From positions 1-64,000 of the forward strand of contig OY969905.1 of assembly GCA_963704455.1 (NCBI GenBank): a stretch of DNA of 64,000 nt, read 5' to 3'. Of this stretch, positions 43,296 through 52,550 are shown in pieces. Position numbers and translations under genes: made by a program. Every line of letters begins with the position of its first letter. Position 1 is the stretch's first letter. The notes beneath the pieces were generated by a model. That model worked only from the letters and a program-made list of their open reading frames with translations. It searched no databases and was not told the DNA's origin. Source of the DNA: DASTCZ01 sp963704455 (GTDB taxonomy: Bacteria > Acidobacteriota > Terriglobia > Acidiferrales > UBA7541).

Positions 43296-43871
43296 ATGCG
43301 GCCAGACGTAAAGCGATACCGGCCCTTCGCATTTCTGCTGAATTCAGTAGACAGACTCGGCAGAACTATTGATCCCACAGTCTTGTCCGTTGCAACTGAG
43401 ATTGCTCCCCGCGCACTTCTTTACGCCGAGAAACTTCTTGGAGATCCTGCATTGGCGATGAATCTATTTGAAGAGGCCGCTGCCACGGTCACCCACGCCT
43501 TGAAAGAAAAGTCGGCCTCGGGATCGCCTAGCGTCCACGACATGCGCGGTTATCTCTTCCGGGCTTTTCTGCGGCGCATTGGCCGAGAGAGAAGGACGGA
43601 AATCCTCGTTGAACCATCAACGGATGCAAGTGCCCCCGCGTCCAAGACCGTTCGCGAAAGCGATGACCCAGACTTGCTTGTCTTGACGAAAGAACTCCTG
43701 CGGAGATGTGATAGAGTGACCCAGGAAATCATCCTCCACCGACTCGAAGGTTTTTCATGGAGGGAAATCGAGCGCGATCTCGGTATTCCGATACCATTGG
43801 CGACGCAAAGGTACAGTAGGGCGATCCAGCATCTTCGAGACATACTTCGGGGGAGAGGGCGAGTCGCTTGA
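43296..43871 (+). CDS. Sigma-factor-like (ECF-type) regulator of the T4SS region
   Basis: 191 aa. The N-terminal part has a region-2-like helix pair (VHDMRGYLFRAFLRRIGRERR). The C-terminal part is a region-4 helix-turn-helix (CDRVTQEIILHRLEGFSWRE, then IERDLGIPIPLATQRYSRAI). It is shorter in region 2 than standard ECF factors, so promoter recognition is uncertain. It heads the type IV secretion operon and is followed 15 bp later by a small protein with a zinc-finger motif; together they look like a sigma/anti-sigma pair. Confidence 0.65.
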   Translation: MRPDVKRYRPFAFLLNSVDRLGRTIDPTVLSVATEIAPRALLYAEKLLGDPALAMNLFEEAAATVTHALKEKSASGSPSVHDMRGYLFRAFLRRIGRERRTEILVEPSTDASAPASKTVRESDDPDLLVLTKELLRRCDRVTQEIILHRLEGFSWREIERDLGIPIPLATQRYSRAIQHLRDILRGRGRVA

Positions 43872-43886
43872 GGAGGGCATCAGCCC

Positions 43887-44162
43887 TTGCCACAGGCAAG
43901 CAAGTCGAACAAGAACAAGGGAGTGAATCCCCCTTCCGAGAAAGCTCTTCTGCATCTTCTGAAGCAGCACCTGTTGAAGGATTATCCCAATCCTCAACGA
44001 AGAGGTTGTCCTCCCGAACAATCACTCGCGCGTCTCGCGCGGAAACCTCTCGCCGGAAAATCCTCCCTCGTTCGCCATCTCTTTCATTGCTCGCCCTGTT
44101 ACCTCGTCTACAGCAACACGCTGCGCCAAGTCCGAAGGACTAGAACAACCCACACAAAATAA
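43887..44162 (+). CDS. Small zinc-finger protein, candidate anti-sigma partner
   Basis: 91 aa from TTG 43887, with GAGGAGG about 10 nt upstream. The N-terminal half is polar (NPPSEKALLHLLKQHLLKDY; CPPEQSLARLARKPL). The C-terminal part carries HLFHCSPCYLVYSN, an H-x3-C-x2-C pattern like zinc-binding anti-sigma (zf-HC2) domains. No membrane helix is present. It immediately follows the sigma-like gene. Identification as an anti-sigma factor is by motif and place only. Confidence 0.55.
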   Translation: MPQASKSNKNKGVNPPSEKALLHLLKQHLLKDYPNPQRRGCPPEQSLARLARKPLAGKSSLVRHLFHCSPCYLVYSNTLRQVRRTRTTHTK

Positions 44163-44492
44163 ATTTTATTTCGATGTCAGATTTCCCCGATTTTTTGCCT
44201 CTATGTAAGTGAGGGGAGTTCTCGTCAGATCCTCCCCGCGAGCCCGGCGGCGCCGGAGCCACACGGATTGCCGCCGGGCATCGCGCGCCGCTCGATGACC
44301 ACTCTAGCGGGCGCGAGGGTTAAACCTACTGGAGGGAGCATGTGCTCCAAGTGTGCCCCGATGAGCATTGAGGCAATCAAACCAGCCCAGCGTTCTTCCT
44401 TCGCCCTCGCAGAGTTGTCCCCGCTCCAGCGTCTGGCAAGAACTCCCTCTCATTTCTTCGCTCGCATTTCTCTTCTTAGGAGGACAACCGAC
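44163..44492 (+). promoter_or_regulatory. Gene-free leader of the virB operon with inverted repeats
   Basis: 330 bp without a credible gene; a long frame from 44268 runs through here but the pilin start at 44493 has AGGAGG. Inverted pairs seen: GGAGCA/TGCTCC (44335-44348), GCGAGGG/CCCTCGC (44313-44319 with 44404-44410) and GAGGGAG/CTCCCTC (44332-44338 with 44443-44449). The last two cross, so they cannot all form at once. Confidence 0.35.
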
Positions 44493-44807
44493 ATGAAAAC
44501 CATTTTGCGTAAGGCAACTCGATTCCGGCCAACGGCACGGCAAGTCGCAGTTATAGCTTTTGGTCTGCTTCTTGCCGCGCCGGTATTCGCACAAGCGGGG
44601 AACTCACCGTGGGAAAACGCCGTCAACGTGTTACAGCAGGCATTCACAAGCACCATCGCGCGTGGACTGTCACTGGTTGCCATTGTGGTAGCCGGACTCA
44701 CTTTTGCGTTTGGCGAGGGCGGCTCAAAGCGAGTTCTGGCCGGTGTACTTTTCGGCGTCGGCATGGCCATCGCCGCCGTGAACTTCATCGCGTGGCTCTT
44801 TCCCTGA
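44493..44807 (+). CDS. virB2: VirB2/TrbC-like T4SS pilin subunit
   Basis: 104 aa. Signal-like N-terminus ending LLLAAPVFAQAG, then two hydrophobic helices (LSLVAIVVAGLTFAFG and LAGVLFGVGMAIAAVNFIAW) separated by the short loop EGGSKRV, the standard TrbC/VirB2 layout. Start ATG 44493 follows AGGAGG. First gene of the virB operon; forms the conjugative pilus. Confidence 0.87.
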   Translation: MKTILRKATRFRPTARQVAVIAFGLLLAAPVFAQAGNSPWENAVNVLQQAFTSTIARGLSLVAIVVAGLTFAFGEGGSKRVLAGVLFGVGMAIAAVNFIAWLFP

Positions 44808-44840
44808 GATTGAATGAAAGCTAATCAGGCGGAGAATTCC

Positions 44841-45140
44841 ATGCCCAATACCAGGCGAATCAACCTTGTACATCGCTCACTCTCCCGGCCCCTAACCATT
44901 CTAGGGGCCGAGCGGAAACTGTTCTTTTTCGCGATGTGCATCGGTGCGGGAACATTCAACTTGCTTGGAAGTTTGGCGGGCGGTCTGTTGATGTTTTTGT
45001 TGCTCTATTTCTTCGCGCGATGGGCAACGAAAACTGATCCGCAAATTCTGAAGCTCTTGCTCACAGCCGCAAGACTCAAAACGCAATACGACCCGGCCAA
45101 GTTTGCGCCGTTCACGATTCGCAGGGTGAATCATGCTTAG
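44841..45140 (+). CDS. virB3: VirB3/TrbD-like T4SS inner-membrane protein
   Basis: 99 aa from ATG 44841 (GGCGGAG upstream; an ATG at 44814 is also in frame). INLVHRSLSRPLTILGAERK is followed by two hydrophobic segments (LFFFAMCIGAGTFNLLGSL and LLMFLLLYFFARW), as in VirB3. Its stop overlaps the virB4 start by 8 bp. It assists pilus biogenesis with VirB4. Confidence 0.85.
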   Translation: MPNTRRINLVHRSLSRPLTILGAERKLFFFAMCIGAGTFNLLGSLAGGLLMFLLLYFFARWATKTDPQILKLLLTAARLKTQYDPAKFAPFTIRRVNHA

Positions 45141-47580
45141 ACTCCAGCGGATTTTCAAGAATTACGCCGAGACTGGCTCACTCAACGCGCAAGTGAACCT
45201 CTACGGATTTATTGACGACCATGTGTTTCTGACCAAGACCGGAGACCTCGGTTTAATTCTTGAAGTGCGCGGGGTGGACTATGAGTGCCTCGACGTAGAA
45301 GCAGTTGACGGGCTAACGAAACGGCTCGAATCAGCTTTCCGGCTTTTCGATGAAAACTATCGCCTCTACCAGTACCTCTTCAAGCGAAATAACGAAACGA
45401 TCCCATTTAAGCTCTACGGCAAGCCAGTAGTAGACGCCGCAATCCAGAGCCGGATCGACTATCTCGCAAGCAAGTCTGACACATTGTTTTCGCTATCCAT
45501 CTACTACGTCGTTCTATACGAAGGCTTCCATTACACGCGAACGCTCGGCAACACCTTGGGCGAATTTCCTAAACACCCAGGCAAAGCCATCAGGGAGTTA
45601 TGGAACCAGTTTTCGACTGGCAAACAAGTCCTTGTTTTGAACGGTGAACTCAACAAAGCGCAGACGAACCTTTGGCAGAAGACGCAGAGCTTCATTCTTC
45701 AGGTCAGCGACTTTCTGCCTGTCCGCGTACTCGACAAGCAAGAAGCATTCCGCGTTCTCAAGAAGACGCTCAATTTCACGCCTGCAAAACTGGACCTTGC
45801 ACGGCTCAAGCACGATACGTTTTTGGACTACTACCTCACCGAGTCACAGATTGAATGTCATCGCGGATACCTTCGCGCGGACGACTACTACGTCCGCGTC
45901 CTCACACTCAAAGAACCTTCCGCGCAGAGTTTCCCACTGATCTTCCAGCGTCTGTTCGAAGCTCAGGCCAACTATTACGTTGTCACCGAATGGAAGAAAG
46001 AGGACTCAGGGAAAACACGCCGCGCAATACAGGCGAAGCGCCGCCATTTCCACAACACAAAGCATTCGTTCTTCAGTCAGGTGAACATGAACGACGCCCC
46101 GCAACAAGAATTCCTGACCGACGACTCAAAAGAATCGCAAGTGCGGGAACTTGGCGAAGGCATTAAGGAGATCGAACTTCACGGAAATTACTTCGGGGTG
46201 TTCTCGCTGACCGTTGTCATCTACGACCTCGACTTGGCAAAGGTCGAACGGGCGTGCTCCGAGTTTTACAAAGTGTTCAGCGTGCACGACGCGCAGCTCC
46301 ATGAGGAGAAATACAACCTACTGAATTCGTTTCTGGCGGCTGTGCCCGGAAATCACGCGTTCAACTTGCGGTATATGTTTCTGCTCAACACGAATTATGC
46401 CGACTTCTCATTCCTATTCACGCTCCATTGCGGAGAGCGGCGCAACCAACATCTGCGGCAAGAATATCTTGCGGTCCTCGAAACCAATCATCACACGCCA
46501 TACTTTTTGAACCTTCACTATCGCGACGTAGCACACACGATGATTTTGGGCAGAACCGGCGCAGGAAAATCGTTCCTCCTGAACTTTCTCATCACAAACC
46601 TACAGAAGTATGCCCCGCACACTTTCATTTTCGATCTGGGCGGCAGCTTTGAAAATCTTACCCAGCTCTTCGGTGGCTCCTACGTGCGAGTGGGTCTTGA
46701 ATCGGGCGACTTCAAAATCAATCCGTTTTCGCTTCCACCAACGAAGGAGAATCTCGATTTCCTCGCGCTGTTCGTGAAGGTTTTGATGCAAGGCTCAGGG
46801 ACGCTTGAGCTTACCCCCACAACCGAGCGCGACCTTTACCAGCAGATCGAAAACCTTTACTCGATAGACCCATCGCTTCGGACGCTCGGCGTTCTTTCAA
46901 ACATTCTCGGACACGAACTCTCAGATCGCCTCGCGAAATGGACTCGCGGTGGTCAATTCGGATTCCTCTTCGACAACGCCGAAGACACTATTTCGTTCTC
47001 GCAGTTCCAGTGCTTCGACTTCCAGAGGATGAGCCAGTATCCCGAAATTCTACAACCTTTGCTCTTTTACATCCTGCATCGGGCGAACGCAATCATTACG
47101 GACAGACAGATTGCGCCCGTCTTCAAAGCATTCTTCATTGACGAGGCGTGGGTGTTTCTCAAGAACCCAAGCATCCAGCGATATATCGTTGAAGCATTGA
47201 AGACGTGGCGCAAACACAATGCCGCGATGATCCTCTCTACACAATCACTCGACGAACTACGCCGTTCGGATATCCTCGAAATCATCATCGAGAGCTGCGC
47301 GACCAAGATTTTCCTCGCCAACCCGGACATGGACCGCGATCTCTATCGCCGCCAATTCCACCTGAACGACAGCGAAGTCGAAATCATTCCGACGCTCATC
47401 CCTAAACAGCAATTCCTTATCAAGACACCGGAACTTGCGAAGGTCGTGAACCTCACGGTGGATGCAAAGAGCTATTGGCTCTACACGAACGATCCCTACG
47501 ACAACCGCAAGCGGAAGGAAGCATTCGAGACCTATGGATTCGAAAAGGGTTTGGAAATCCTTGCAGGGGGCAAGCTGTGA
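45133..47580 (+). CDS. virB4: VirB4/TrbE conjugation ATPase
   Basis: 815 aa, normal size. Walker A GRTGAGKSFLL lies at about residues 473-482, Walker B in KAFFIDEAWVFL, and a later RYIVEALKTWRKHNAAMILSTQSLDEL block is typical of VirB4. It powers substrate transfer and pilus assembly at the inner membrane. Its stop overlaps the start of a 40-codon gene (GTGA). Confidence 0.96.
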   Translation: MLRLQRIFKNYAETGSLNAQVNLYGFIDDHVFLTKTGDLGLILEVRGVDYECLDVEAVDGLTKRLESAFRLFDENYRLYQYLFKRNNETIPFKLYGKPVVDAAIQSRIDYLASKSDTLFSLSIYYVVLYEGFHYTRTLGNTLGEFPKHPGKAIRELWNQFSTGKQVLVLNGELNKAQTNLWQKTQSFILQVSDFLPVRVLDKQEAFRVLKKTLNFTPAKLDLARLKHDTFLDYYLTESQIECHRGYLRADDYYVRVLTLKEPSAQSFPLIFQRLFEAQANYYVVTEWKKEDSGKTRRAIQAKRRHFHNTKHSFFSQVNMNDAPQQEFLTDDSKESQVRELGEGIKEIELHGNYFGVFSLTVVIYDLDLAKVERACSEFYKVFSVHDAQLHEEKYNLLNSFLAAVPGNHAFNLRYMFLLNTNYADFSFLFTLHCGERRNQHLRQEYLAVLETNHHTPYFLNLHYRDVAHTMILGRTGAGKSFLLNFLITNLQKYAPHTFIFDLGGSFENLTQLFGGSYVRVGLESGDFKINPFSLPPTKENLDFLALFVKVLMQGSGTLELTPTTERDLYQQIENLYSIDPSLRTLGVLSNILGHELSDRLAKWTRGGQFGFLFDNAEDTISFSQFQCFDFQRMSQYPEILQPLLFYILHRANAIITDRQIAPVFKAFFIDEAWVFLKNPSIQRYIVEALKTWRKHNAAMILSTQSLDELRRSDILEIIIESCATKIFLANPDMDRDLYRRQFHLNDSEVEIIPTLIPKQQFLIKTPELAKVVNLTVDAKSYWLYTNDPYDNRKRKEAFETYGFEKGLEILAGGKL

Positions 47581-47699
47581 CATCGCTCTATACATTCTTG
47601 CCTCTCGCAATTGCAGCAATCGGGACCGCGTTCATTTTTGTAGTGCATTGCGTCGTCCAAGTTTTCACTGGTGAAGACCAGAAACCTCACTCTCGTTAG
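47577..47699 (+). CDS. Small single-helix membrane protein between virB4 and virB9
   Basis: 40 aa from GTG 47577, which overlaps the virB4 stop as GTGA and has AGGGGG upstream. It reads VTSLYTFLPLAIAAIGTAFIF then VVHCVVQVFTGEDQKPHSR: one transmembrane helix and a short polar tail. Too short for most callers. It sits where VirB7-like or entry-exclusion-like small proteins occur, but lacks a lipobox. Confidence 0.6.
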   Translation: MTSLYTFLPLAIAAIGTAFIFVVHCVVQVFTGEDQKPHSR

Positions 47700-47709
47700 G
47701 AGCAAATCC

Positions 47710-48555
47710 ATGAACCATCCAAGCCGTTTTCGTTCTTGCTTCATCCTGAAGTACGCAGTTGCCGCGTTCTGTCTCATCGCTCTCGGTTACGCGCCATCTG
47801 TTACCGCAGCCGATGGCGCGCGTGTAGTGAAGTATTCGAAGGAAGACATCGTTCCAGTCCGCGCCAAACTTCGATTCTCGACGCTCATTGTCCTGCCGGA
47901 GAACGAGGAAATTCTGGACTTCACGACAGGTGACAAAGAGTTTTGGATCATCAACGGGGCGCACAATCTCTGCTACATCCACCCTGCCCAGGCCGGGATT
48001 CGCAGCAACCTGAATCTCATTACAGCCGTGGGCCACGTCTATTCATTCTTGCTGACTGAGATCAGCAACGATGCGAACGCCGAACCTGATTTGAAACTTT
48101 TCATTGAGCCCAAAGAGAGCTCCGGTGTCACCGGCAACACTTCCTTGCAAGGCTATGTCCGCGCTGGCGAGGCCGAGGCGTATAAAAAGGAACTCGAAAC
48201 TCTCCGTTCAGACACCGATAAACAAATCCGCGAAGCTCAAGCCCAGGTTGCTGAGCAGATCAGCAAGTTCCGCGCAGACTACCAAGCGCGACTCCATTTC
48301 GACTATTCGCTTTCGTCAAAAGCCGCGCAAGACCCATTCCTGGTTTCGGCGATCTACCACGATGACGCCTTCACCTACATTCAGTGCGCGGCCCGCGAGA
48401 AACCCACCCTCTACGAAGTCAAGGACGGCAAGCCGAACCTCATTAACTTCGAGCTTCAGAACGGCGTCTACATCGCTCCGAAAGTTATCGACAACGGATA
48501 CCTTGCCGTTGGCAAGAAGAAGCTCACGTTTCAAAGACTAGCCACCGCGCAGTAA
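47710..48555 (+). CDS. virB9: VirB9/TrbG T4SS channel protein
   Basis: 281 aa from ATG 47710 (TTAGGAG upstream). Signal peptide LKYAVAAFCLIALGYAPSVTAA, then a beta-rich region (VPVRAKLRFSTLIVLPENEEIL; KEFWIINGAHNLCYIHPA) and a C-terminal domain with HYDSLSS-like FDYSLSSKAAQDPF and FTYIQCAAREKPTLYEV. Outer-membrane/periplasmic core component with VirB10. A helical coiled stretch (AEAYKKELETLRSDTDKQ) is inserted in the middle. Confidence 0.88.
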   Translation: MNHPSRFRSCFILKYAVAAFCLIALGYAPSVTAADGARVVKYSKEDIVPVRAKLRFSTLIVLPENEEILDFTTGDKEFWIINGAHNLCYIHPAQAGIRSNLNLITAVGHVYSFLLTEISNDANAEPDLKLFIEPKESSGVTGNTSLQGYVRAGEAEAYKKELETLRSDTDKQIREAQAQVAEQISKFRADYQARLHFDYSLSSKAAQDPFLVSAIYHDDAFTYIQCAAREKPTLYEVKDGKPNLINFELQNGVYIAPKVIDNGYLAVGKKKLTFQRLATAQ

Positions 48556-48564
48556 GGAGCCGCC

Positions 48565-49902
48565 ATGAATGAGTCCATTCAAGAGAAAGCACCGAAGCCT
48601 CCGGGCCTGCTACCCAAAAACGTCCAATCGTGGCTGATTATCGGGCTTGCCGTTCTGATGGTCGGCATCATGTGGCTTACAGGCGGCAAGAAGCCACCAA
48701 CCACACCGAGAGCAAATTCCTCTATCCAACAAGTTCCGTTACCCGCAGAAGTGAACGAAACCAAGATCGCGGAACTGCAAAACCGAATCCAGGAGCTTCA
48801 GCGCGAACAACTCGTCGCGCAGAATGCCCTCACGCAGCAAACCCGTCTTCTCGGAGTATCACCGACAGGCCAGCAGCCCGTACCGGGGCAACCGCCGCAA
48901 CCGGGTTTTGCGAACGGACAGCCGCAGCAACCAAGCCCGGAAGACGCGATTCAAGCCGAGCGCAAGAAGCGCGCCTACTTGTCGCTGTTTGCTTCGAATG
49001 TTGCCCTCAGCTATCGGAACAACGGCGCAAGCAATCCACTAGCGCAGCTCGAAAGAGAATCACAAAACCAATCGAGTGGTCATTCACCAGTTCCATCGAA
49101 TCCCGACGCAGCCCAATTCGCCGAACTTCTTAGAAGCATTCAACCGCCACCCACGCAGGTTCCTGTCGCACCTGTTCAGCAAGTTCCCACTCCTCCCGCA
49201 CAACACGAAACGTCCGCTCCACCAGCCACGAACCAAGACCACGAACAACAACGCGGTCAGAAGGAGGTGACTCACTCTGTCGCCCCATCCACTGGAACGA
49301 AGAACGAGGCGACAGGAAAGACATACGTCCTGTTTGAAGGCAGCATCCTCGAAGCTGTTCTCATCAACCGTCTCGAAGGGCAATTTGCCGGGCCAGTTGA
49401 ATGCCTTCTTACCACCGACGTTTATTCCCACGACCGCCAACACCTACTCATTCCTGCTGGCAGCAAGATTCTTGGTGAAACGAAGAAGGTAGAAAACTCC
49501 GGCCAGACAAGATTGGCCGTTGTTTTCCACCGGCTTCTCATGCCGGACGGATTCTCCGTCAATCTCGACCAGTTCAAGGGTCTCGACCAGATCGGCGACA
49601 CCGGACTTCGAGATCAGGTGAACAACCACTACCTCCGCATCTTTGGTGTTTCACTCGCCATCGGCGCAATCGGTGCCGTTGCGCAAGCAGGAACGAACGG
49701 AGGACTCGTCACCTCAAGCGGCGACCTCATGCGTCAGGGTTTCGCCCAAAGCACCGCTCAATCCTCCGCGCAGATTCTCGACAAATTCTTGAACGTGCTC
49801 CCCACCGTCACGATCCGTGAGGGGCATCGCATCAAGGTCTACCTCTCGGGCGACCTTACATTGCCCGATTACAACAATCACAAAATGCCTTCGGATTTGT
49901 GA
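48565..49902 (+). CDS. virB10: VirB10/TrbI T4SS core protein
   Basis: 445 aa. Cytoplasmic tail, one helix (SWLIIGLAVLMVGIMWL), a long Pro/Gln-rich periplasmic stretch (about 85-235), then the TrbI beta-barrel: YVLFEGSILEAVLINRLEGQ, AGPVECLLTTDVYSHD, LLIPAGSKILGETKKV, and ending VTIREGHRIKVYLSGDLTLP. It spans the envelope and couples ATPase energy to the channel. Confidence 0.95.
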   Translation: MNESIQEKAPKPPGLLPKNVQSWLIIGLAVLMVGIMWLTGGKKPPTTPRANSSIQQVPLPAEVNETKIAELQNRIQELQREQLVAQNALTQQTRLLGVSPTGQQPVPGQPPQPGFANGQPQQPSPEDAIQAERKKRAYLSLFASNVALSYRNNGASNPLAQLERESQNQSSGHSPVPSNPDAAQFAELLRSIQPPPTQVPVAPVQQVPTPPAQHETSAPPATNQDHEQQRGQKEVTHSVAPSTGTKNEATGKTYVLFEGSILEAVLINRLEGQFAGPVECLLTTDVYSHDRQHLLIPAGSKILGETKKVENSGQTRLAVVFHRLLMPDGFSVNLDQFKGLDQIGDTGLRDQVNNHYLRIFGVSLAIGAIGAVAQAGTNGGLVTSSGDLMRQGFAQSTAQSSAQILDKFLNVLPTVTIREGHRIKVYLSGDLTLPDYNNHKMPSDL

Positions 49903-49925
49903 AGGCAGAAAAGGCAGGTAATTCC

Positions 49926-50741
49926 ATGAAACGCAAACTTCTCATCGGTTTACTGGTGCTGACAATTGGTGCCGGCACGGCGTCCGCCCAATTCGGGATT
50001 GTTTTCGATCCCACCAACTACAACAACGCCGTGTTGCGCTACCTCCAACTCCAGCAGCAACTCGTTCAACTCAAAAATAGCTATTCGCAACTCGTTGCCC
50101 AATACAACTTTGCCGTGCGGATGGCCCAGAACATCCAGAACATGCCCGCTCGATACCAAGCCATGTTTTCGCAATGGCGAAATGTTTCGGCGCTGGACAC
50201 CTACGGAAACACGGGATCGTGGGTGAACGGCATCAACTCCGGCCAATTCCCCACGGTTAGCACGGGCTATCAACAAGCGACAAACCAACTTCAGTCCTAC
50301 AACCCCGATTACCTCTCCGGCATGAATGCCAACGAGCTCGCTCGCGTGCGATCTCAATACGCGACGGTGGAGCTTTCAGACGGTGCGAACACAAACGCCA
50401 TGTCCACTATCGGCTCGATTCGCGGCAACTCGCAGAGCATTCAGAACCAGATTGCCAACCTCGAACAGGACTCGTTGTCTTCCGACCCAGACTTGAATAC
50501 AGAAGTCTCTGTCCTCAACAAGATCAACGCGGCGGGCGTCCTCAGTCTCCGCACGCTGCAAGACTCAAACAAACTTCTCGCCTCATTGCTTGAACAGCAG
50601 ACCATTCTTGCCAAACAACAGCGCGATGCGGCCACCAGTGTCATCAACACCGACATTGCACGCCGCGCTACGCTGGCGAGCAATATGTCCCAACTGTCCG
50701 GCACACTGAATAGCACTCTCCAGAATTTCAGGATGCCGTAA
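49926..50741 (+). CDS. virB5: VirB5/TrbJ-like T4SS protein
   Basis: 271 aa from ATG 49926 (GGCAGG upstream). Signal peptide LLIGLLVLTIGAGTASAQ, then a mostly alpha-helical body with many Gln/Asn (YLQLQQQLVQLKNSYSQLVA; LASLLEQQTILAKQQRDAA), as in TrbJ/VirB5 minor pilins. Located after virB10 and before virB6. Confidence 0.82.
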   Translation: MKRKLLIGLLVLTIGAGTASAQFGIVFDPTNYNNAVLRYLQLQQQLVQLKNSYSQLVAQYNFAVRMAQNIQNMPARYQAMFSQWRNVSALDTYGNTGSWVNGINSGQFPTVSTGYQQATNQLQSYNPDYLSGMNANELARVRSQYATVELSDGANTNAMSTIGSIRGNSQSIQNQIANLEQDSLSSDPDLNTEVSVLNKINAAGVLSLRTLQDSNKLLASLLEQQTILAKQQRDAATSVINTDIARRATLASNMSQLSGTLNSTLQNFRMP

Positions 50742-50782
50742 CCGCAACACTGTAAATCCCACGCGTCGAAGGAGCTTGCATC

Positions 50783-51613
50783 ATGGACTACCTCCAATTC
50801 ATTTTTCAGGCTGTTAACAATCTCCTTCAGTCAAACCTCGGCTTCTTCGACGCGATGGGACAAAACATGTTTCGCGCGTTTGCCACCATCATGATCGTCT
50901 GGTACGGCGTCAAGTCGGCGCTCTCCGCCGCTGGCGGCAAACACTTTCCCCTTGACAACTTCGCCAGTCTCATTCTGACCATCAGCTTTGGTTTTGCGAT
51001 GGTCAATTTCTACAGCACGCCCATTCCGGGTATCGGAAGGAGCTTTCACAATCTCATCACCGACCAGGCACAATTTCTTTCAAACGAAATCAATCAGGTC
51101 GAATTGCAGACTGTTACCGAAAGAATCGCCGATTTTGAAGCGCGCATGGATTCGCCCGGTTTCGCGGACTTCCTGGGCGACATCCTTTATGTCGTCGTGA
51201 TGATTCTGCTTGCCACGGCACAAGCCATCGCCATCGTCGTGATCGCTTATGGATTCATCGCCACCGCTGTCTGTGTCCTTGTAGGACCGATTTTCATTCC
51301 CTTTTTCATCGTCCCGCAGCTTGAGTGGCTGTTCTGGGGTTGGTTCAAATGTTTTATCCAATATGCTTTCTATCAGGTCATCGCCGCCGCTGTTGTTTTC
51401 ATCATCTCGAATTTGATTCTCGGTATTCTCGGCTTACAGCCACAAGGAAACATCTCGACCGACCAGCTACTCTCCGAGTTCCCGGTCTTGTTCATCACCT
51501 TCCTCGCAGCCATTTATGCGCTCCTGAAGATTCCCGCCCTCACAAACCAGATCTTCAGCGGAAGCTCGGGCGGATCGGCGGGAGGGGCCATCCTCGGAGG
51601 GCTCTTCTCATGA
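50783..51613 (+). CDS. virB6: VirB6/TrbL T4SS inner-membrane protein
   Basis: 276 aa with several transmembrane helices (ILLATAQAIAIVVIAYGFIA; CVLVGPIFIPFFIVP; YQVIAAAVVFIISNLILGIL) and a Gly-rich tail. The Cys/Val-Gly-Pro-Ile-Phe-Ile region before the conserved Trp pair (EWLFWGWFKCFI) is typical of TrbL/VirB6. Its stop overlaps the virB8 start as ATGA. Polytopic channel component. Confidence 0.87.
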   Translation: MDYLQFIFQAVNNLLQSNLGFFDAMGQNMFRAFATIMIVWYGVKSALSAAGGKHFPLDNFASLILTISFGFAMVNFYSTPIPGIGRSFHNLITDQAQFLSNEINQVELQTVTERIADFEARMDSPGFADFLGDILYVVVMILLATAQAIAIVVIAYGFIATAVCVLVGPIFIPFFIVPQLEWLFWGWFKCFIQYAFYQVIAAAVVFIISNLILGILGLQPQGNISTDQLLSEFPVLFITFLAAIYALLKIPALTNQIFSGSSGGSAGGAILGGLFS

Positions 51614-52281
51614 GCGCCGACCGCAGCTTTGAGGACGCCAAGCGCCTCTACCTCGAACAGTATGGCGATCCAATGGTGACGAACACCTATTTGAAGATTG
51701 CGCTCGTTTTGGTTTCGCTTGTCGCTGTCGGCCTTGGTCTGATTGACCTCCGCACCATCCGAACCTTCCAGAACTTCCGGCCCCTTGTGATTCGCATTGA
51801 CGACTTGGGCCGCGCCGAAGCCATCAACTACCACAACTTCGAGTACAAACCCCAGGACGCGGAGGCGAAGTATTTCCTCTCGCAGTTCTGCACCCTTTAC
51901 TACCGGAAGAATCGCTACACAATCCAAGACGACTTCTCGAAGGCGCTCTACTTCCTTGACGGTAAACTTGCGGACGGCATCCTCGACGCCTACCGCAAAG
52001 ACGACATCATCAAGAAGTTCATTACGAATACCGCAGCGCCGGAAATCGATATTGAAGTGAAAAAGGTCTCGCTCGAAGAAATGCAGAACCCGCCGTATCG
52101 GGCGCGCGTGGATTTCTACATGGTCTACTACTCACCCGCCGACCACAGCGAATTAAAGCGCGACCTCTATACCGCCAACTTCGTCTTCGTATTCAAGAGT
52201 CAAGTCCCGAACGAACTCATCCCAATAAACCCGCTCGGTCTAACCATCACCTACTTCCGCGAGGACCAGGCATTCAAATGA
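51610..52281 (+). CDS. virB8: VirB8/TrbF T4SS assembly factor
   Basis: 223 aa from ATG 51610, in ATGA overlap with virB6. One N-terminal helix (YLKIALVLVSLVAVGLGLI), then the periplasmic NTF2-like domain (AKYFLSQFCTLYYRKNRYTI; PYRARVDFYMVYYSP). The end is TYFREDQAFK. A divergent copy of this C-terminal tip recurs in the next frame. Confidence 0.87.
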   Translation: MSADRSFEDAKRLYLEQYGDPMVTNTYLKIALVLVSLVAVGLGLIDLRTIRTFQNFRPLVIRIDDLGRAEAINYHNFEYKPQDAEAKYFLSQFCTLYYRKNRYTIQDDFSKALYFLDGKLADGILDAYRKDDIIKKFITNTAAPEIDIEVKKVSLEEMQNPPYRARVDFYMVYYSPADHSELKRDLYTANFVFVFKSQVPNELIPINPLGLTITYFREDQAFK

Positions 52282-52550
52282 GCACCGGAATCCAAATCAC
52301 AACCGAGAAAGTCGCGGACGGTCGCCTGGCAACTTCGGCCCAACCTCCGCACGCCATACTGCCGCACCAATTACAGGATTCTTCCAAAGTTACGCCACAT
52401 CCCAGCCGGTCGTTCTTGCTCTCTGATAAACCAGGCGCGCTGCGAGTGGGCCTACAGTGCTTGACGGCATCCCGCCCGCTCCCCACACCCACGCTGCCTT
52501 TGGGAAAACTTTGCCAGACTTACTTCATCGAAAACCAGGCGTTCAAGTGA
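52278..52550 (+). CDS. Doubtful small ORF ending in a second VirB8 tail
   Basis: 90 codons, starting in ATGA overlap with virB8. The body is low in secondary structure and proline-rich, with no family recognised. Its last 9 residues, YFIENQAFK, match the VirB8 end YFREDQAFK, and the DNA shows 25 of 32 identical bases (52251-52282 against 52520-52551). It looks like a partial duplication of the virB8 3' end with foreign or decayed sequence in front, though translation cannot be excluded. Confidence 0.35.
   Translation: MSTGIQITTEKVADGRLATSAQPPHAILPHQLQDSSKVTPHPSRSFLLSDKPGALRVGLQCLTASRPLPTPTLPLGKLCQTYFIENQAFK

Noticed and set aside
44268..44492. Extended N-terminus of the pilin gene
   Set aside because: The signal sequence and AGGAGG site place the start at 44493.
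51325..51609. Extended N-terminus of VirB8
   Set aside because: It overlaps virB6; the ATGA junction at 51610 and the VirB8-like start support the shorter form.
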